Origin: Parcubacteria group bacterium RIFCSPHIGHO2_01_FULL_47_10b
Lineage (GTDB): Bacteria > Patescibacteriota > Minisyncoccia > 2-01-FULL-47-10
Direction: 5' to 3'
Assembly (NCBI GenBank): GCA_001824325.1
Contig: MHXC01000016.1
Span: forward strand, 5,230-13,166
DNA: 7,937 nt
The translations under genes were made by a program, and so were the position numbers. This document shows positions 1-6,352 of the stretch, piece after piece (position 1 is the stretch's first letter; the number at the start of each line of letters is the position of its first letter). The notes beneath the pieces are model-generated. The model ran no database searches. It had not been told where the DNA came from and was given only the letters and a program-made list of their open reading frames with translations.

Positions 1-2
1 AC

Positions 3-623
3 ATCGACGACGAACTCGAACAATCGGGCATTCTTACGGTTCGCATTACGCGGTTCTTGGATTTACAACAACGCAATACCACCCTTGACCCGCACGTATG
101 GCTGGATCCATCCCAGGCCCAAGAAATTGTTCGCATTATTCGCGATGCGTTCCAGAATGCAGACCCCGAGCACCCTGATGAGTTCGATGCAAACGCTGAT
201 GCATATCTGGCTAATCTCGCAACGCTTGATACACAATACGAAACTGCACTCAAGAATTGCGAACGAGACACTATCGTTAGCAATCATGATGCCTTTGGCT
301 ACCTCGCACATCGGTACGGATTTAAGATTCAACCCATTGCAGGACTATCACCGCATGACGAACCATCAGCAGCGGATCTGGCGAAGCTTACTCAATTTAT
401 TCGAGATAATAACGTCCACTATATTTTGACCGAACCCCTTTCATCCCCGCAATTTGCTCAAACGCTTGCAATGGAAACTGGGGTGAAGCTCCTGCCTCTC
501 GACCCCATTGAGTCTATAACAAACGACCAAACAACACGCGGGGATGACTATATTTCTATTATGACTGCCAATCTCGCAACACTCACCACTGCATTACAAT
601 GCACAACACCCCAATCATCGTAA
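3..623 (+). CDS. znuA: Zinc/manganese ABC transporter substrate-binding protein, 5'-truncated (ZnuA-like)
   Basis: This is the extracytoplasmic metal-binding subunit of a cluster-9 (ZnuA/TroA/PsaA family) ABC importer; it captures Zn2+ or Mn2+ and delivers it to the permease. The frame is open to the left edge, so the start, signal peptide and first metal ligand are outside; 206 codons remain of a family that usually has about 300. Seen in order: DPHVWLDP (second His ligand region), SNHDAFGYLAHRYG (third His ligand region), AGLSPHDEPS, then ILTEPLSSPQFAQTLA and LLPLDPIES, which supplies the acidic ligand in this family. The stretch just before DPHVWLDP, where zinc-specific members often carry a His-rich loop, contains no His, so zinc versus manganese is unresolved. 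TTG at 57 is an internal codon, not the start. The end overlaps the ATPase gene by 25 nt, the usual layout for one transcript. Confidence 0.9.
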   Translation: MDDELEQSGILTVRITRFLDLQQRNTTLDPHVWLDPSQAQEIVRIIRDAFQNADPEHPDEFDANADAYLANLATLDTQYETALKNCERDTIVSNHDAFGYLAHRYGFKIQPIAGLSPHDEPSAADLAKLTQFIRDNNVHYILTEPLSSPQFAQTLAMETGVKLLPLDPIESITNDQTTRGDDYISIMTANLATLTTALQCTTPQSS

Positions 624-1372
624 AGCCAATCGCAATTGAAGCCAGCGACCTTACGTTTCGTTATGATCGTGAGGTTGTTTTAGAGCGCATGAGTTTCAGC
701 ATTCGCCACGGGGAATATGTTGGCATTCTCGGGCCAAACGGCGGCGGGAAAACCACGCTCATTAAACTCATTCTTGGATTACTCGAACCAGAGAAAGGTT
801 CAGTCACTCTATTTGATCAGCACGGCCAGGAATTGCGCAACCGCGCTTCAATTGCATACGTTCCACAACGCTCTGCCCGCACTGATATTTCATTTCCTGC
901 AACAGTATTCGAATTGGTGCGCAGCGGCCGCACCCCACATCATCACTTATTATCACCCTTTTTACGGGAGAGCGATACGAACGCGATCCGTTGGGCGCTG
1001 CATCAAACTGGTATCACAAAACTGGCGAGGCGTCGCATAACAACGCTTTCTGGCGGCCAACTGCAGCGAGTATTTTTGGCGCGGGCACTAGCCGCTAAGC
1101 CAACGCTTCTGGTACTCGATGAGCCCGATGCTGGCGTTGATCAGGTTACACAGACCGCGTTTTATGAACTTCTTGGCGAACTAAACAAAAAGCACGGCCT
1201 CACCATATTACTTGTATCGCACGACGTCGAAGTAGTCACGCGCCACGTCAACCATATATTGTGCGTGCACAAAACCCTTGTGTGTCATGGAGCACCACAA
1301 ACTCTGCTCCGAGAGCATTTTGTCGAAAAATTGTACGGCGACAAAAAAGCACACGTTGAACATACCCACTAA
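599..1372 (+). CDS. znuC: Zinc/manganese ABC transporter ATP-binding protein (ZnuC-like)
   Basis: This is the cytoplasmic ATPase that powers metal uptake with the flanking binding protein and permease. At 257 aa it has normal family length. All ABC motifs are intact: Walker A GPNGGGKT (residues 45-52), Q-loop Gln90 in AYVPQ, signature LSGGQ (150-154), Walker B LLVLDE (170-175) with D-loop just after, and H-loop His208 in VSHD. The C-terminus carries scattered His (240, 252, 255, 257), a mild feature common in metal transporters. ATG at 599 lies inside the preceding gene (25-nt overlap), with no Shine-Dalgarno sequence in front, so translation is probably coupled. The start is the only ATG upstream of the conserved beta strand; a start a few codons later cannot be excluded. 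Family assignment is firm; the metal is inferred from the operon. Confidence 0.93.
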   Translation: MHNTPIIVKPIAIEASDLTFRYDREVVLERMSFSIRHGEYVGILGPNGGGKTTLIKLILGLLEPEKGSVTLFDQHGQELRNRASIAYVPQRSARTDISFPATVFELVRSGRTPHHHLLSPFLRESDTNAIRWALHQTGITKLARRRITTLSGGQLQRVFLARALAAKPTLLVLDEPDAGVDQVTQTAFYELLGELNKKHGLTILLVSHDVEVVTRHVNHILCVHKTLVCHGAPQTLLREHFVEKLYGDKKAHVEHTH

Positions 1373-1374
1373 CC

Positions 1375-2175
1375 ATGCCCGAAATCCTCACCTACGAATT
1401 CATGCAGCGAGCCTTTATTGCAGGCATAGTCGTTGCAATAACAGCGCCATTAATCGGCCAATTCCTCGTTGTCCGGCGCTACGCGCTGCTCGCGGATACG
1501 CTCGCCCATGTGTCTTTGGCTGGTATTGCGCTGGGACTTTTGCTACATATCCAGCCACTCTTCGGTGCGCTCGCTACTGCAGTGATTGCAGCCATTGGTA
1601 TCGAGCGGTTACGCCACACCGAACGCTTATCGGGGGAGTCGGTCTTGGCATTGTTCCTCTCGGGCGGCCTTGCAACTGCGGTGGTGCTTATTAGTCTCGC
1701 CCACGGATTTAACACGAATCTATTTAGTTATTTATTTGGTAGTCTCACCACCGTTGGCCCTACTGACCTGCTCGTTATTACGATTTTGGGCATCATCGTC
1801 TTGGTTCTCGTCACGCTGTTTTACCACCGTTTATTCTATATTTCCTACGACGAGCAAGGCGCAGCAGCAAGCGGCATTCGCGCCAACGCGCTTAATACTC
1901 TCTTTATCATCCTTGCGGCAGTCACTGTTTCGCTCTCAATCCGTATCGTAGGGGCTTTGCTTATCGGCGCACTTATGGTCATTCCCGTACTTGCCGCGAT
2001 GCAATGGCGCCAGAGCTTCTTCCGGACATTATTACTCGCCGAATGCTTCGCGCTTATTTCAGTCGTAAGCGGCTTACTCATTTCATTTAACTTTGATCTT
2101 GCAACCGGCGGTACCATCGTTTTAGTTGCGTTGGTGCTGTTTTTGGGAAGTTTACTGGTACGTAACGCGCGCTGA
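1375..2175 (+). CDS. znuB: Zinc/manganese ABC transporter permease (ZnuB-like)
   Basis: This is the integral membrane subunit of the ABC-3 family (ZnuB/TroC/MntB), forming the metal channel as a dimer. The 266-aa protein is almost entirely hydrophobic, with about seven to nine helices between residues 8 and 262. The family hallmark after the first helix is present, VVRRYALLADTLAHVSLAGIA (about 32-52), as is the late conserved segment RIVGALLIGALMVIPVLAA (190-208), with the cytoplasmic loop YDEQGAAASGI (158-168) that contacts the ATPase in this family. It starts 2 nt after the ATPase stop with no visible Shine-Dalgarno sequence. It is the last gene of the transporter operon: a 126-nt spacer with promoter-like features follows. 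I see no convincing intrinsic terminator after it. Confidence 0.93.
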   Translation: MPEILTYEFMQRAFIAGIVVAITAPLIGQFLVVRRYALLADTLAHVSLAGIALGLLLHIQPLFGALATAVIAAIGIERLRHTERLSGESVLALFLSGGLATAVVLISLAHGFNTNLFSYLFGSLTTVGPTDLLVITILGIIVLVLVTLFYHRLFYISYDEQGAAASGIRANALNTLFIILAAVTVSLSIRIVGALLIGALMVIPVLAAMQWRQSFFRTLLLAECFALISVVSGLLISFNFDLATGGTIVLVALVLFLGSLLVRNAR

Positions 2176-2229
2176 TAACAGTTCGTTTGAGTGCTTAAAG
2201 CACGCCTGGCAGCCACTCCCGCATCCACC

Positions 2230-2238
2230 TGTGGATAA
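2230..2238 (-). promoter_or_regulatory. Perfect DnaA-box-like 9-mer (TTATCCACA on minus strand)
   Basis: The plus strand reads TGTGGATAA, the exact complement of the E. coli consensus DnaA box. It lies in the spacer between the permease gene and the NPF-protein gene, about 25 nt upstream of the AT-rich promoter region. A single box does not make an origin; it could be a DnaA-regulated promoter site or chance. Confidence 0.3.
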
Positions 2239-2254
2239 CGCTCAGCGTCCCTTA

Positions 2255-2282
2255 TTGTTTTATAGTATACTATATGCATAAT
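2255..2282 (+). promoter_or_regulatory. Putative promoter for the NPF-protein / giant secreted protein pair
   Basis: The only AT-rich stretch of the spacer lies here. One reading is -35 TTGTTT (2255-2260), a 16-nt spacer, and -10 CATAAT (2277-2282), placing the start of transcription about 12 nt before the ATG at 2302. A second reading uses TATACT (2266-2271) as the -10, but then no good -35 is visible. The start codon has no Shine-Dalgarno sequence, consistent with a short or absent leader. Which -10 is used cannot be decided by eye. Confidence 0.4.
2261..2274. repeat. 14-bp perfect palindrome TATAGTATACTATA
   Basis: The 14 bases are identical to their reverse complement. In the first promoter reading they fill most of the -35/-10 spacer; in the second they contain the -10. 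It may be an operator for a dimeric regulator, or simply a doubled -10-like sequence (TATAGT / TATACT). Confidence 0.55.
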
Positions 2283-2301
2283 TCATAGCTAACCAAACGT
2301 C

Positions 2302-2556
2302 ATGAAATTTATTTCGTGGATCGTAGGAGGGGTGGCGTTATTAATTGGTCTCGGTGGCGGCTATTATTGGGGCCTGTCTACCGGACAGCAGCAAGCGCAG
2401 ACCGACATTACTGCGCTGCAACAGCAGCTCGCCGAAAAGGCGGGAACCGACGCAGCGAAAACCGCAAACCCATTCCAGCAGGTGAACCCACTGGAAGGCG
2501 TACAAACAAATCCATTTGAAGAGGCGCAAAAAGCACTTAACCCCTTTGAACAATGA
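2302..2556 (+). CDS. Small membrane-anchored protein with NPF repeats, function unknown
   Basis: This 84-aa protein has a single N-terminal membrane helix (about residues 5-27, Gly-rich toward its end), so it is probably anchored with the rest outside. A short Gln-rich helix follows that could form a coiled coil (about 28-48). The tail is a run of NP-x motifs: NPF at 56-58, NPL at 62-64, NPF at 70-72 and NPF at 80-82, the last almost at the C-terminus. I recall similar short NPF-tailed proteins in Patescibacteria but cannot name a family or function. Its stop TGA (2554-2556) overlaps the ATG of the next gene as ATGA, so the two are very likely translated together, and this protein may be a partner or membrane anchor for the large secreted one. 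No Shine-Dalgarno sequence precedes ATG 2302. Confidence 0.8.
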   Translation: MKFISWIVGGVALLIGLGGGYYWGLSTGQQQAQTDITALQQQLAEKAGTDAAKTANPFQQVNPLEGVQTNPFEEAQKALNPFEQ

Positions 2557-5500
2557 ACACACAAGTACGTAAGTGGTGGGTGGCCGGACTGCTCTTTTTT
2601 CCACTCATCGTCGTGACACAAGGCTTCTCGGCGCACCAGTCATTCGCGCAAGAGAGTCCCAATGATATCCCACCCCAGTTGCAAGCGCTTGCAGACCGAC
2701 TCGGGTGTGATTCGCAAGTAACATGTAAAGAAGCATTTAATACTAATTTTACACAAGCCATCGAGATAGCCGATGAACTTGGGGTGTATAACGCAGATCC
2801 ACAGAAAAAGGAATTAGCGCAAAGTTTCAAAGATGAAGTGCTCACGCAATTGCAAGATGTCTCACAGGAAGAATTTGAACAAAAAATAGTCGCAATTGCG
2901 CGTGATATTGTAAACCGAAATAAAGATCTTGCCGACAAATTTTCGATCAACGAACGAAAAGTCGGTGCCGCTGAACTTATTGTTGATGAGGCAAAACAAG
3001 CGGGCGTTTCCGTTGAGCTTTGCTCTCGACCGGCAAATTCGTTGACCAAAGAAGAGCTATTGCGCTGTCTCAATGTCAGCGATCGATTGAAGGATCGCCA
3101 GGATATTATCGGCGACTTTATTGAGCAGTCGCGTTTTCAAGCTGCAGACTATAGCAAACAAGTGTTTGGTCTTGAAGCAGCGTTGCAACAAGGTGAATAC
3201 CGCGAGCTCGGGTCAACAGCAGATGAGATTGGCAACGTGTGTCTCCGTCCGAATTCACCTACGACGTGTGATGATATTGCGAAGCGATTCTTCGGGGATC
3301 AGGGCGTGACAGAATTAGCGCGCGCTCGCCAACACGTGCAGTCAGCAGAAACCGCATCCATGCAACAATTTGAAAAACTGGTTATGGTAACGCCCAAAGG
3401 TACGAAATTAGTCGGAAAAGAGGCAATTCGATCCCGATGCGATCGAGCATTCAAGGAGCGGGATGGTATACTACTCAAGGCGTGCGGAGATTTTGCCGTA
3501 AAAAACGGGCTTGCTGACCAGGCAGAAGTAGATAAAGCATTGACCCTGATTCAATCAGTAGATCGCAATGTGAATTTCGATCAATGCCGCACCAATCCAG
3601 ATCAGTGCGAAGCATATATACCTGCGGAATTTAAGGACGAATTCAACGCCATGCGCAAGGTGAACGAAATAATGGTGCGCGAGATTGGATTTGATCCACA
3701 AAAATGTGACCAGGGTGGGTCTAACCCCGAAATCGGTCAGGCGTGTCTAGCAGGCAGTAAGCGGGCACTCGCCCAGCTCGAGGAACTTGCCTTGCAGTAT
3801 CCACAGATAGTTCCAATAGTTGAAGATATCAAGTTTCATGTTGCCCAGGGCGAACAGGGAGAACAGGATCGACAGAAGTTCGATCAGGTATTCGCAATAG
3901 AAACGGGTCCGGGCGGATGTCGCAATGAACAGGAATGTTTCCAATATTGTTCACAGCCCGGGCATGGCGCAGAGTGTATTGCGTTTGGCGCGAAGCATGA
4001 AGTCATTGGTTTCAAGGGTCAAGAAGCAGTTCAGCGATATCAGGACATCCAGCCGAGCAATTACGGAAATCAAGGACAGCAGGGAACCCAGCCCTTCTTT
4101 AGTACCCAAAATTTCGTTGTTGGGCCACAGAATACGAATGGGGGAAATGACTCTGGAGTACCGATGCAGTATCCACAACCTTACTATAACGCCGGCCAGA
4201 GCTATAATGCTGGATCGAGCTACAACAACTATAACAATGGGCCGAGTCAGGCGTGTCTAAACGCGATCCAGTCCGGCGACTTCGTCAATGCGAAGCAACT
4301 GTGCAACGCACCAGGCATTGGGGTTGCGTCCGGATCTGTCCCCTATCCATTCCCGAATCAACAACAGTTCGGACCGCCGCAATTTATCGAACAGCAGTCG
4401 GGACAACAGCAGCCATTTATTGGAGAGCAACCAGCTTCACCACAGATCATCGCCCAACCTCGTCCAATAGAGCCGGCAGTCAGTGATACGCGGTTCCCGT
4501 ATACATTTAGCGATGGAACGCGCGTTGCAACAATTCAAGAGGTGTTCAAACACTGCTACGCATTTCTTCCGGGAAGTGGGCTCGGCATTGCAACTGAATG
4601 CGAAACAAAATTCGGCGTAATCTATGCGCCTACGCCAGTGCCGTATCAGGGGACCACATCACCTTATCCGCCATCTGGTTCGAATGATATGGGACAACCG
4701 CAACAGCAGCCGACTCAAGGAACCTATGTGGGCACGCCACTGCCAATGGGTACCGCAGGCAATCCGGGTGGCTCGAGCTCATGGGTCAAACAAATGTGGG
4801 TATTTAATGACGGTGCTTCCGAATCCTCCTATGTCTTAAATCGGACAGACCAAGAATATCGCGACTACATCAGTTCTATCGCTGCTTCTTGTAAAAAAAT
4901 CGCCCGCAATAGATTCTTCTGGCGGGAACGCGCTGGCGACGATCGGGTAGACAACTGGCAAAACTTTGGTATCCCTGATTGTTCGGGAACGGGGACTATG
5001 ACACAACCTCCGATAACAACGGTTCAGCCAATCCCTCCTATCGAACCAATGACAACAGTGCAGCAAGGAACTACGACGGAACAATTATCCACAACGCAAC
5101 CGGAACAACCCATTCAGCAACTGCCGATCGTCACTGGTCCCCAGTGCGGCAATAACATATGCGAGACCGGCGAAGACGTGCTGTCATGCCGCAGCGATTG
5201 CAAACCGCAATGTGGGGCATACAAGACTGACCAAACATGTAATGCATTTCCTGAATGCATCTGGAACTTCTCCTCGAATGCTTGTATGTTCATGACTGCG
5301 CAGCCAACGACGACCACGAGCGGGACAACTTCGGTTTCCGGCACCAGCTATAACAGCACCACCGGATATTCCGATTATGCCGGCGATACGAATTCCTGCC
5401 CGGGATTTGCCTTCAGCATCTGGGACACCAAAGGGGTTCGCTATTGCAAGCTCAATGACTCAAAATCGTGCCAATACAACCATCCCGCTTATCTCACGCA

Positions 5501-6215
5501 AGAAAATTACTCATCGAGTAACTGCCCGGGCGACGGCACTGATAATTTGACTCCAAGCTCTATGGGTTATAACGGCGGCGGATATAATGGAAGCAGTTCC
5601 GGATCTGGCAGCTATTACGGAGGAAGCGGGAGCGCCTCGAGTTATGCCGGTGATGCAAACTCGTGCCCGGGATTTGCGTATAGCAGCTGGGATATGTCAG
5701 GACGACGCTACTGCAGACTCAATAGTAATGGCAGCGTTTGCCAATACAACTACCCAGATTATCTTAGCGAAGGTAACTACAATACCAGTAACTGTCCTAC
5801 GGATGGGAGTTACAGCGGGTCTGGAAGCTATTCAGGGTCGGGTAGTTATTACGGCGGTTCTGATAGCTATAGTGGATCGGGAAGCTATAGCGGCGGATCA
5901 ACGTCGGGAGGCACGGGCATGAGTTGTGGCGGCAGTTCATGGACCAACTACACGTGGAACTTCAACGATGGCAGCCAGTCGTCTTGCGTGCTCAACCGTT
6001 CCGATAGCGAGTATCTTAATTATCTCCAACAAGTTAACGATACCTGCCGCACCATATCACAATCCCAGTTCTTCTGGAAACCGGGCTCAGGCAACGACTC
6101 TGATTGGCAAAGCTTTGGTATTCCCGATTGTTCTACGGCGTCGGCATTTATAAACAGCGATTCGCTGTTCGCACAAGCGATTGATGCGCTTATGGGGTTT
6201 CTAATGCCGTGGTAA
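2553..6215 (+). CDS. Giant secreted Cys-rich modular protein, probable surface protein, function unknown
   Basis: This 1220-aa protein is exported: charged N-end, hydrophobic core (about 8-24) and a likely signal-peptidase site after SFA (Ala32). Residues 33-480 are mostly helical and charged, with Cys in spaced pairs (52/58, 157/172, 230/239, 296/311, 345/352, 385/398) ending in GPGGC-x5-EC-FQYC (456, 462, 466, 475). Residues about 490-735 are Gln/Pro/Asn-rich linker interrupted by a small domain near 648-692. The C-terminal half reads: module A1 (741-811), Thr/Gln/Pro linker, Cys motif CGNNICETGEDVLSCRSDC (865-883), module B1 (942-995), Gly/Ser linker, B2 (1031-1085), Gly/Ser/Tyr linker, A2 (1126-1193), then a short hydrophobic tail ending FLMPW. 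No sortase signal or enzyme motif was recognised. The many Cys imply disulfides outside the cell. Adhesin or cell-contact protein is inference. Confidence 0.85.
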   Translation: MNTQVRKWWVAGLLFFPLIVVTQGFSAHQSFAQESPNDIPPQLQALADRLGCDSQVTCKEAFNTNFTQAIEIADELGVYNADPQKKELAQSFKDEVLTQLQDVSQEEFEQKIVAIARDIVNRNKDLADKFSINERKVGAAELIVDEAKQAGVSVELCSRPANSLTKEELLRCLNVSDRLKDRQDIIGDFIEQSRFQAADYSKQVFGLEAALQQGEYRELGSTADEIGNVCLRPNSPTTCDDIAKRFFGDQGVTELARARQHVQSAETASMQQFEKLVMVTPKGTKLVGKEAIRSRCDRAFKERDGILLKACGDFAVKNGLADQAEVDKALTLIQSVDRNVNFDQCRTNPDQCEAYIPAEFKDEFNAMRKVNEIMVREIGFDPQKCDQGGSNPEIGQACLAGSKRALAQLEELALQYPQIVPIVEDIKFHVAQGEQGEQDRQKFDQVFAIETGPGGCRNEQECFQYCSQPGHGAECIAFGAKHEVIGFKGQEAVQRYQDIQPSNYGNQGQQGTQPFFSTQNFVVGPQNTNGGNDSGVPMQYPQPYYNAGQSYNAGSSYNNYNNGPSQACLNAIQSGDFVNAKQLCNAPGIGVASGSVPYPFPNQQQFGPPQFIEQQSGQQQPFIGEQPASPQIIAQPRPIEPAVSDTRFPYTFSDGTRVATIQEVFKHCYAFLPGSGLGIATECETKFGVIYAPTPVPYQGTTSPYPPSGSNDMGQPQQQPTQGTYVGTPLPMGTAGNPGGSSSWVKQMWVFNDGASESSYVLNRTDQEYRDYISSIAASCKKIARNRFFWRERAGDDRVDNWQNFGIPDCSGTGTMTQPPITTVQPIPPIEPMTTVQQGTTTEQLSTTQPEQPIQQLPIVTGPQCGNNICETGEDVLSCRSDCKPQCGAYKTDQTCNAFPECIWNFSSNACMFMTAQPTTTTSGTTSVSGTSYNSTTGYSDYAGDTNSCPGFAFSIWDTKGVRYCKLNDSKSCQYNHPAYLTQENYSSSNCPGDGTDNLTPSSMGYNGGGYNGSSSGSGSYYGGSGSASSYAGDANSCPGFAYSSWDMSGRRYCRLNSNGSVCQYNYPDYLSEGNYNTSNCPTDGSYSGSGSYSGSGSYYGGSDSYSGSGSYSGGSTSGGTGMSCGGSSWTNYTWNFNDGSQSSCVLNRSDSEYLNYLQQVNDTCRTISQSQFFWKPGSGNDSDWQSFGIPDCSTASAFINSDSLFAQAIDALMGFLMPW
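4773..4985 (+). repeat. Protein module A, copy 1 (inside giant secreted protein)
   Basis: Residues 741-811. The pattern shared with copy 2 is SSW..xxW.FNDG..S...LNR.D.EY..Y......C..I....FFW, then DNWQNFGIPDCS. This copy has Tyr where copy 2 has Cys in front of VLNR and lacks the Cys just before the first Ser-Ser-Trp, so one disulfide may be missing here. Confidence 0.8.
5085..5093 (+). promoter_or_regulatory. Second perfect DnaA-box-like 9-mer (TTATCCACA), inside coding sequence
   Basis: It is an exact match to the consensus DnaA box, in a Thr/Gln-rich linker of the giant secreted protein. Location inside a gene and lack of clustered partners make a functional role doubtful; recorded because two exact copies in under 8 kb is more than expected by chance. 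Confidence 0.2.
5376..5537 (+). repeat. Protein module B, copy 1
   Basis: Residues 942-995. It begins YAGDTNSCPGFAFSIWD and ends SSNCPGDG. Four Cys (SCPGF, RYCKL, SCQYN, SNCPG) are kept in copy 2, suggesting a small two-disulfide fold of about 54 residues. Confidence 0.85.
5643..5807 (+). repeat. Protein module B, copy 2
   Basis: Residues 1031-1085. It begins YAGDANSCPGFAYSSWD and ends TSNCPTDG. Similarity to copy 1 is visible at the DNA level too (for example the identical run TGCCCGGGATTTGC), pointing to a fairly recent tandem duplication. Confidence 0.85.
5808..5918 (+). repeat. Gly/Ser/Tyr low-complexity linker with SYSGSG-type units
   Basis: Residues 1086-1122 are almost only Ser, Gly and Tyr, with repeated units SYSGSG, SYYGGS and SYSGG. 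A shorter related linker lies at residues 996-1030 between the two B modules. They are probably flexible spacers that separate folded Cys modules. Confidence 0.75.
5928..6131 (+). repeat. Protein module A, copy 2
   Basis: Residues 1126-1193. It has the same WNFNDGS...VLNRSDSEY...FFWKPGSG...WQSFGIPDCS core as copy 1, but with extra Cys at 1125 and in SSCVLNR, giving four Cys with those in DTC and PDC. It is separated from copy 1 by the CGNxxCE motif and both B modules. Confidence 0.8.
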
Positions 6216-6228
6216 TGAGGAGATGAGT

Positions 6229-6257
6229 TAACTAGATTTTGCATAACACACTAGTTA
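6229..6257 (+). other. Weak hairpin after the giant gene (TAACTAG / CTAGTTA)
   Basis: A 7-bp inverted repeat (6229-6235 and 6251-6257) surrounds a 15-nt loop, starting 14 nt after the stop codon. It is AU-rich and not followed by a U-run, so it is at best a weak terminator; it may instead be part of the control region of the next gene. Confidence 0.3.
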
Positions 6258-6279
6258 GGCAATTTCTTGACTTATGCCT
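6257..6279. promoter_or_regulatory. Possible operator: inverted repeat flanking the -35 box
   Basis: AGGCA (6257-6261) and TGCCT (6275-6279) are inverted around the -35 hexamer. GCATAA (6241-6246) and TTATGC (6272-6277) form a second, overlapping inverted pair. A repressor site is possible but unproven. Confidence 0.25.
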
Positions 6280-6295
6280 GTTGAAATGGTAGGGT
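6267..6295 (+). promoter_or_regulatory. Putative sigma70-type promoter with extended -10
   Basis: -35 TTGACT (6267-6272, five of six consensus bases), a 17-nt spacer, and -10 TAGGGT (6290-6295) preceded by TGG (6287-6289), an extended -10 TGn. The -10 is weak (three of six) but the extension can compensate. Transcription would start near 6302, giving a leader of about 50 nt before ATG 6353. Confidence 0.45.
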
Positions 6296-6340
6296 ATTTT
6301 ATTGCTACGTCTTGTGACGGAGCAAAATTTTGGAGTTTCG

Positions 6341-6349
6341 AGAGGAAAG
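6341..6349 (+). promoter_or_regulatory. Ribosome binding site AGAGGAAAG
   Basis: A purine-rich Shine-Dalgarno sequence lies at proper distance before ATG 6353. It decides that start over the in-frame TTG at 6302. No upstream gene in this window has a comparable site. Confidence 0.7.
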
Positions 6350-6352
6350 AAT

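Noticed and set aside
57..623. TTG at 57 as the start of the binding protein
   Set aside because: The frame is open upstream to base 3 with plausible protein sequence, and 188 aa would lack the family's N-terminal domain; the gene is cut by the edge.
2191..2203. GTGCTTAAAGCAC as terminator of the transporter operon
   Set aside because: The stem is only 4-6 bp with a tiny loop and no U-run follows.
2537..3073. 178-codon minus-strand ORF opposite the giant gene
   Set aside because: It is Ser/Cys-rich mirror translation of a clear coding sequence with signal peptide on the plus strand; a shadow.
5811..5910. CRISPR-like or tandem DNA repeat array
   Set aside because: The periodicity comes from Gly/Ser/Tyr codons inside an open reading frame; no spacer structure.
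6302..6352. TTG 6302 as start of the membrane protein
   Set aside because: It would sit at the predicted transcription start with no ribosome site, while ATG 6353 has AGAGGAAAG before it and opens directly with the membrane helix.
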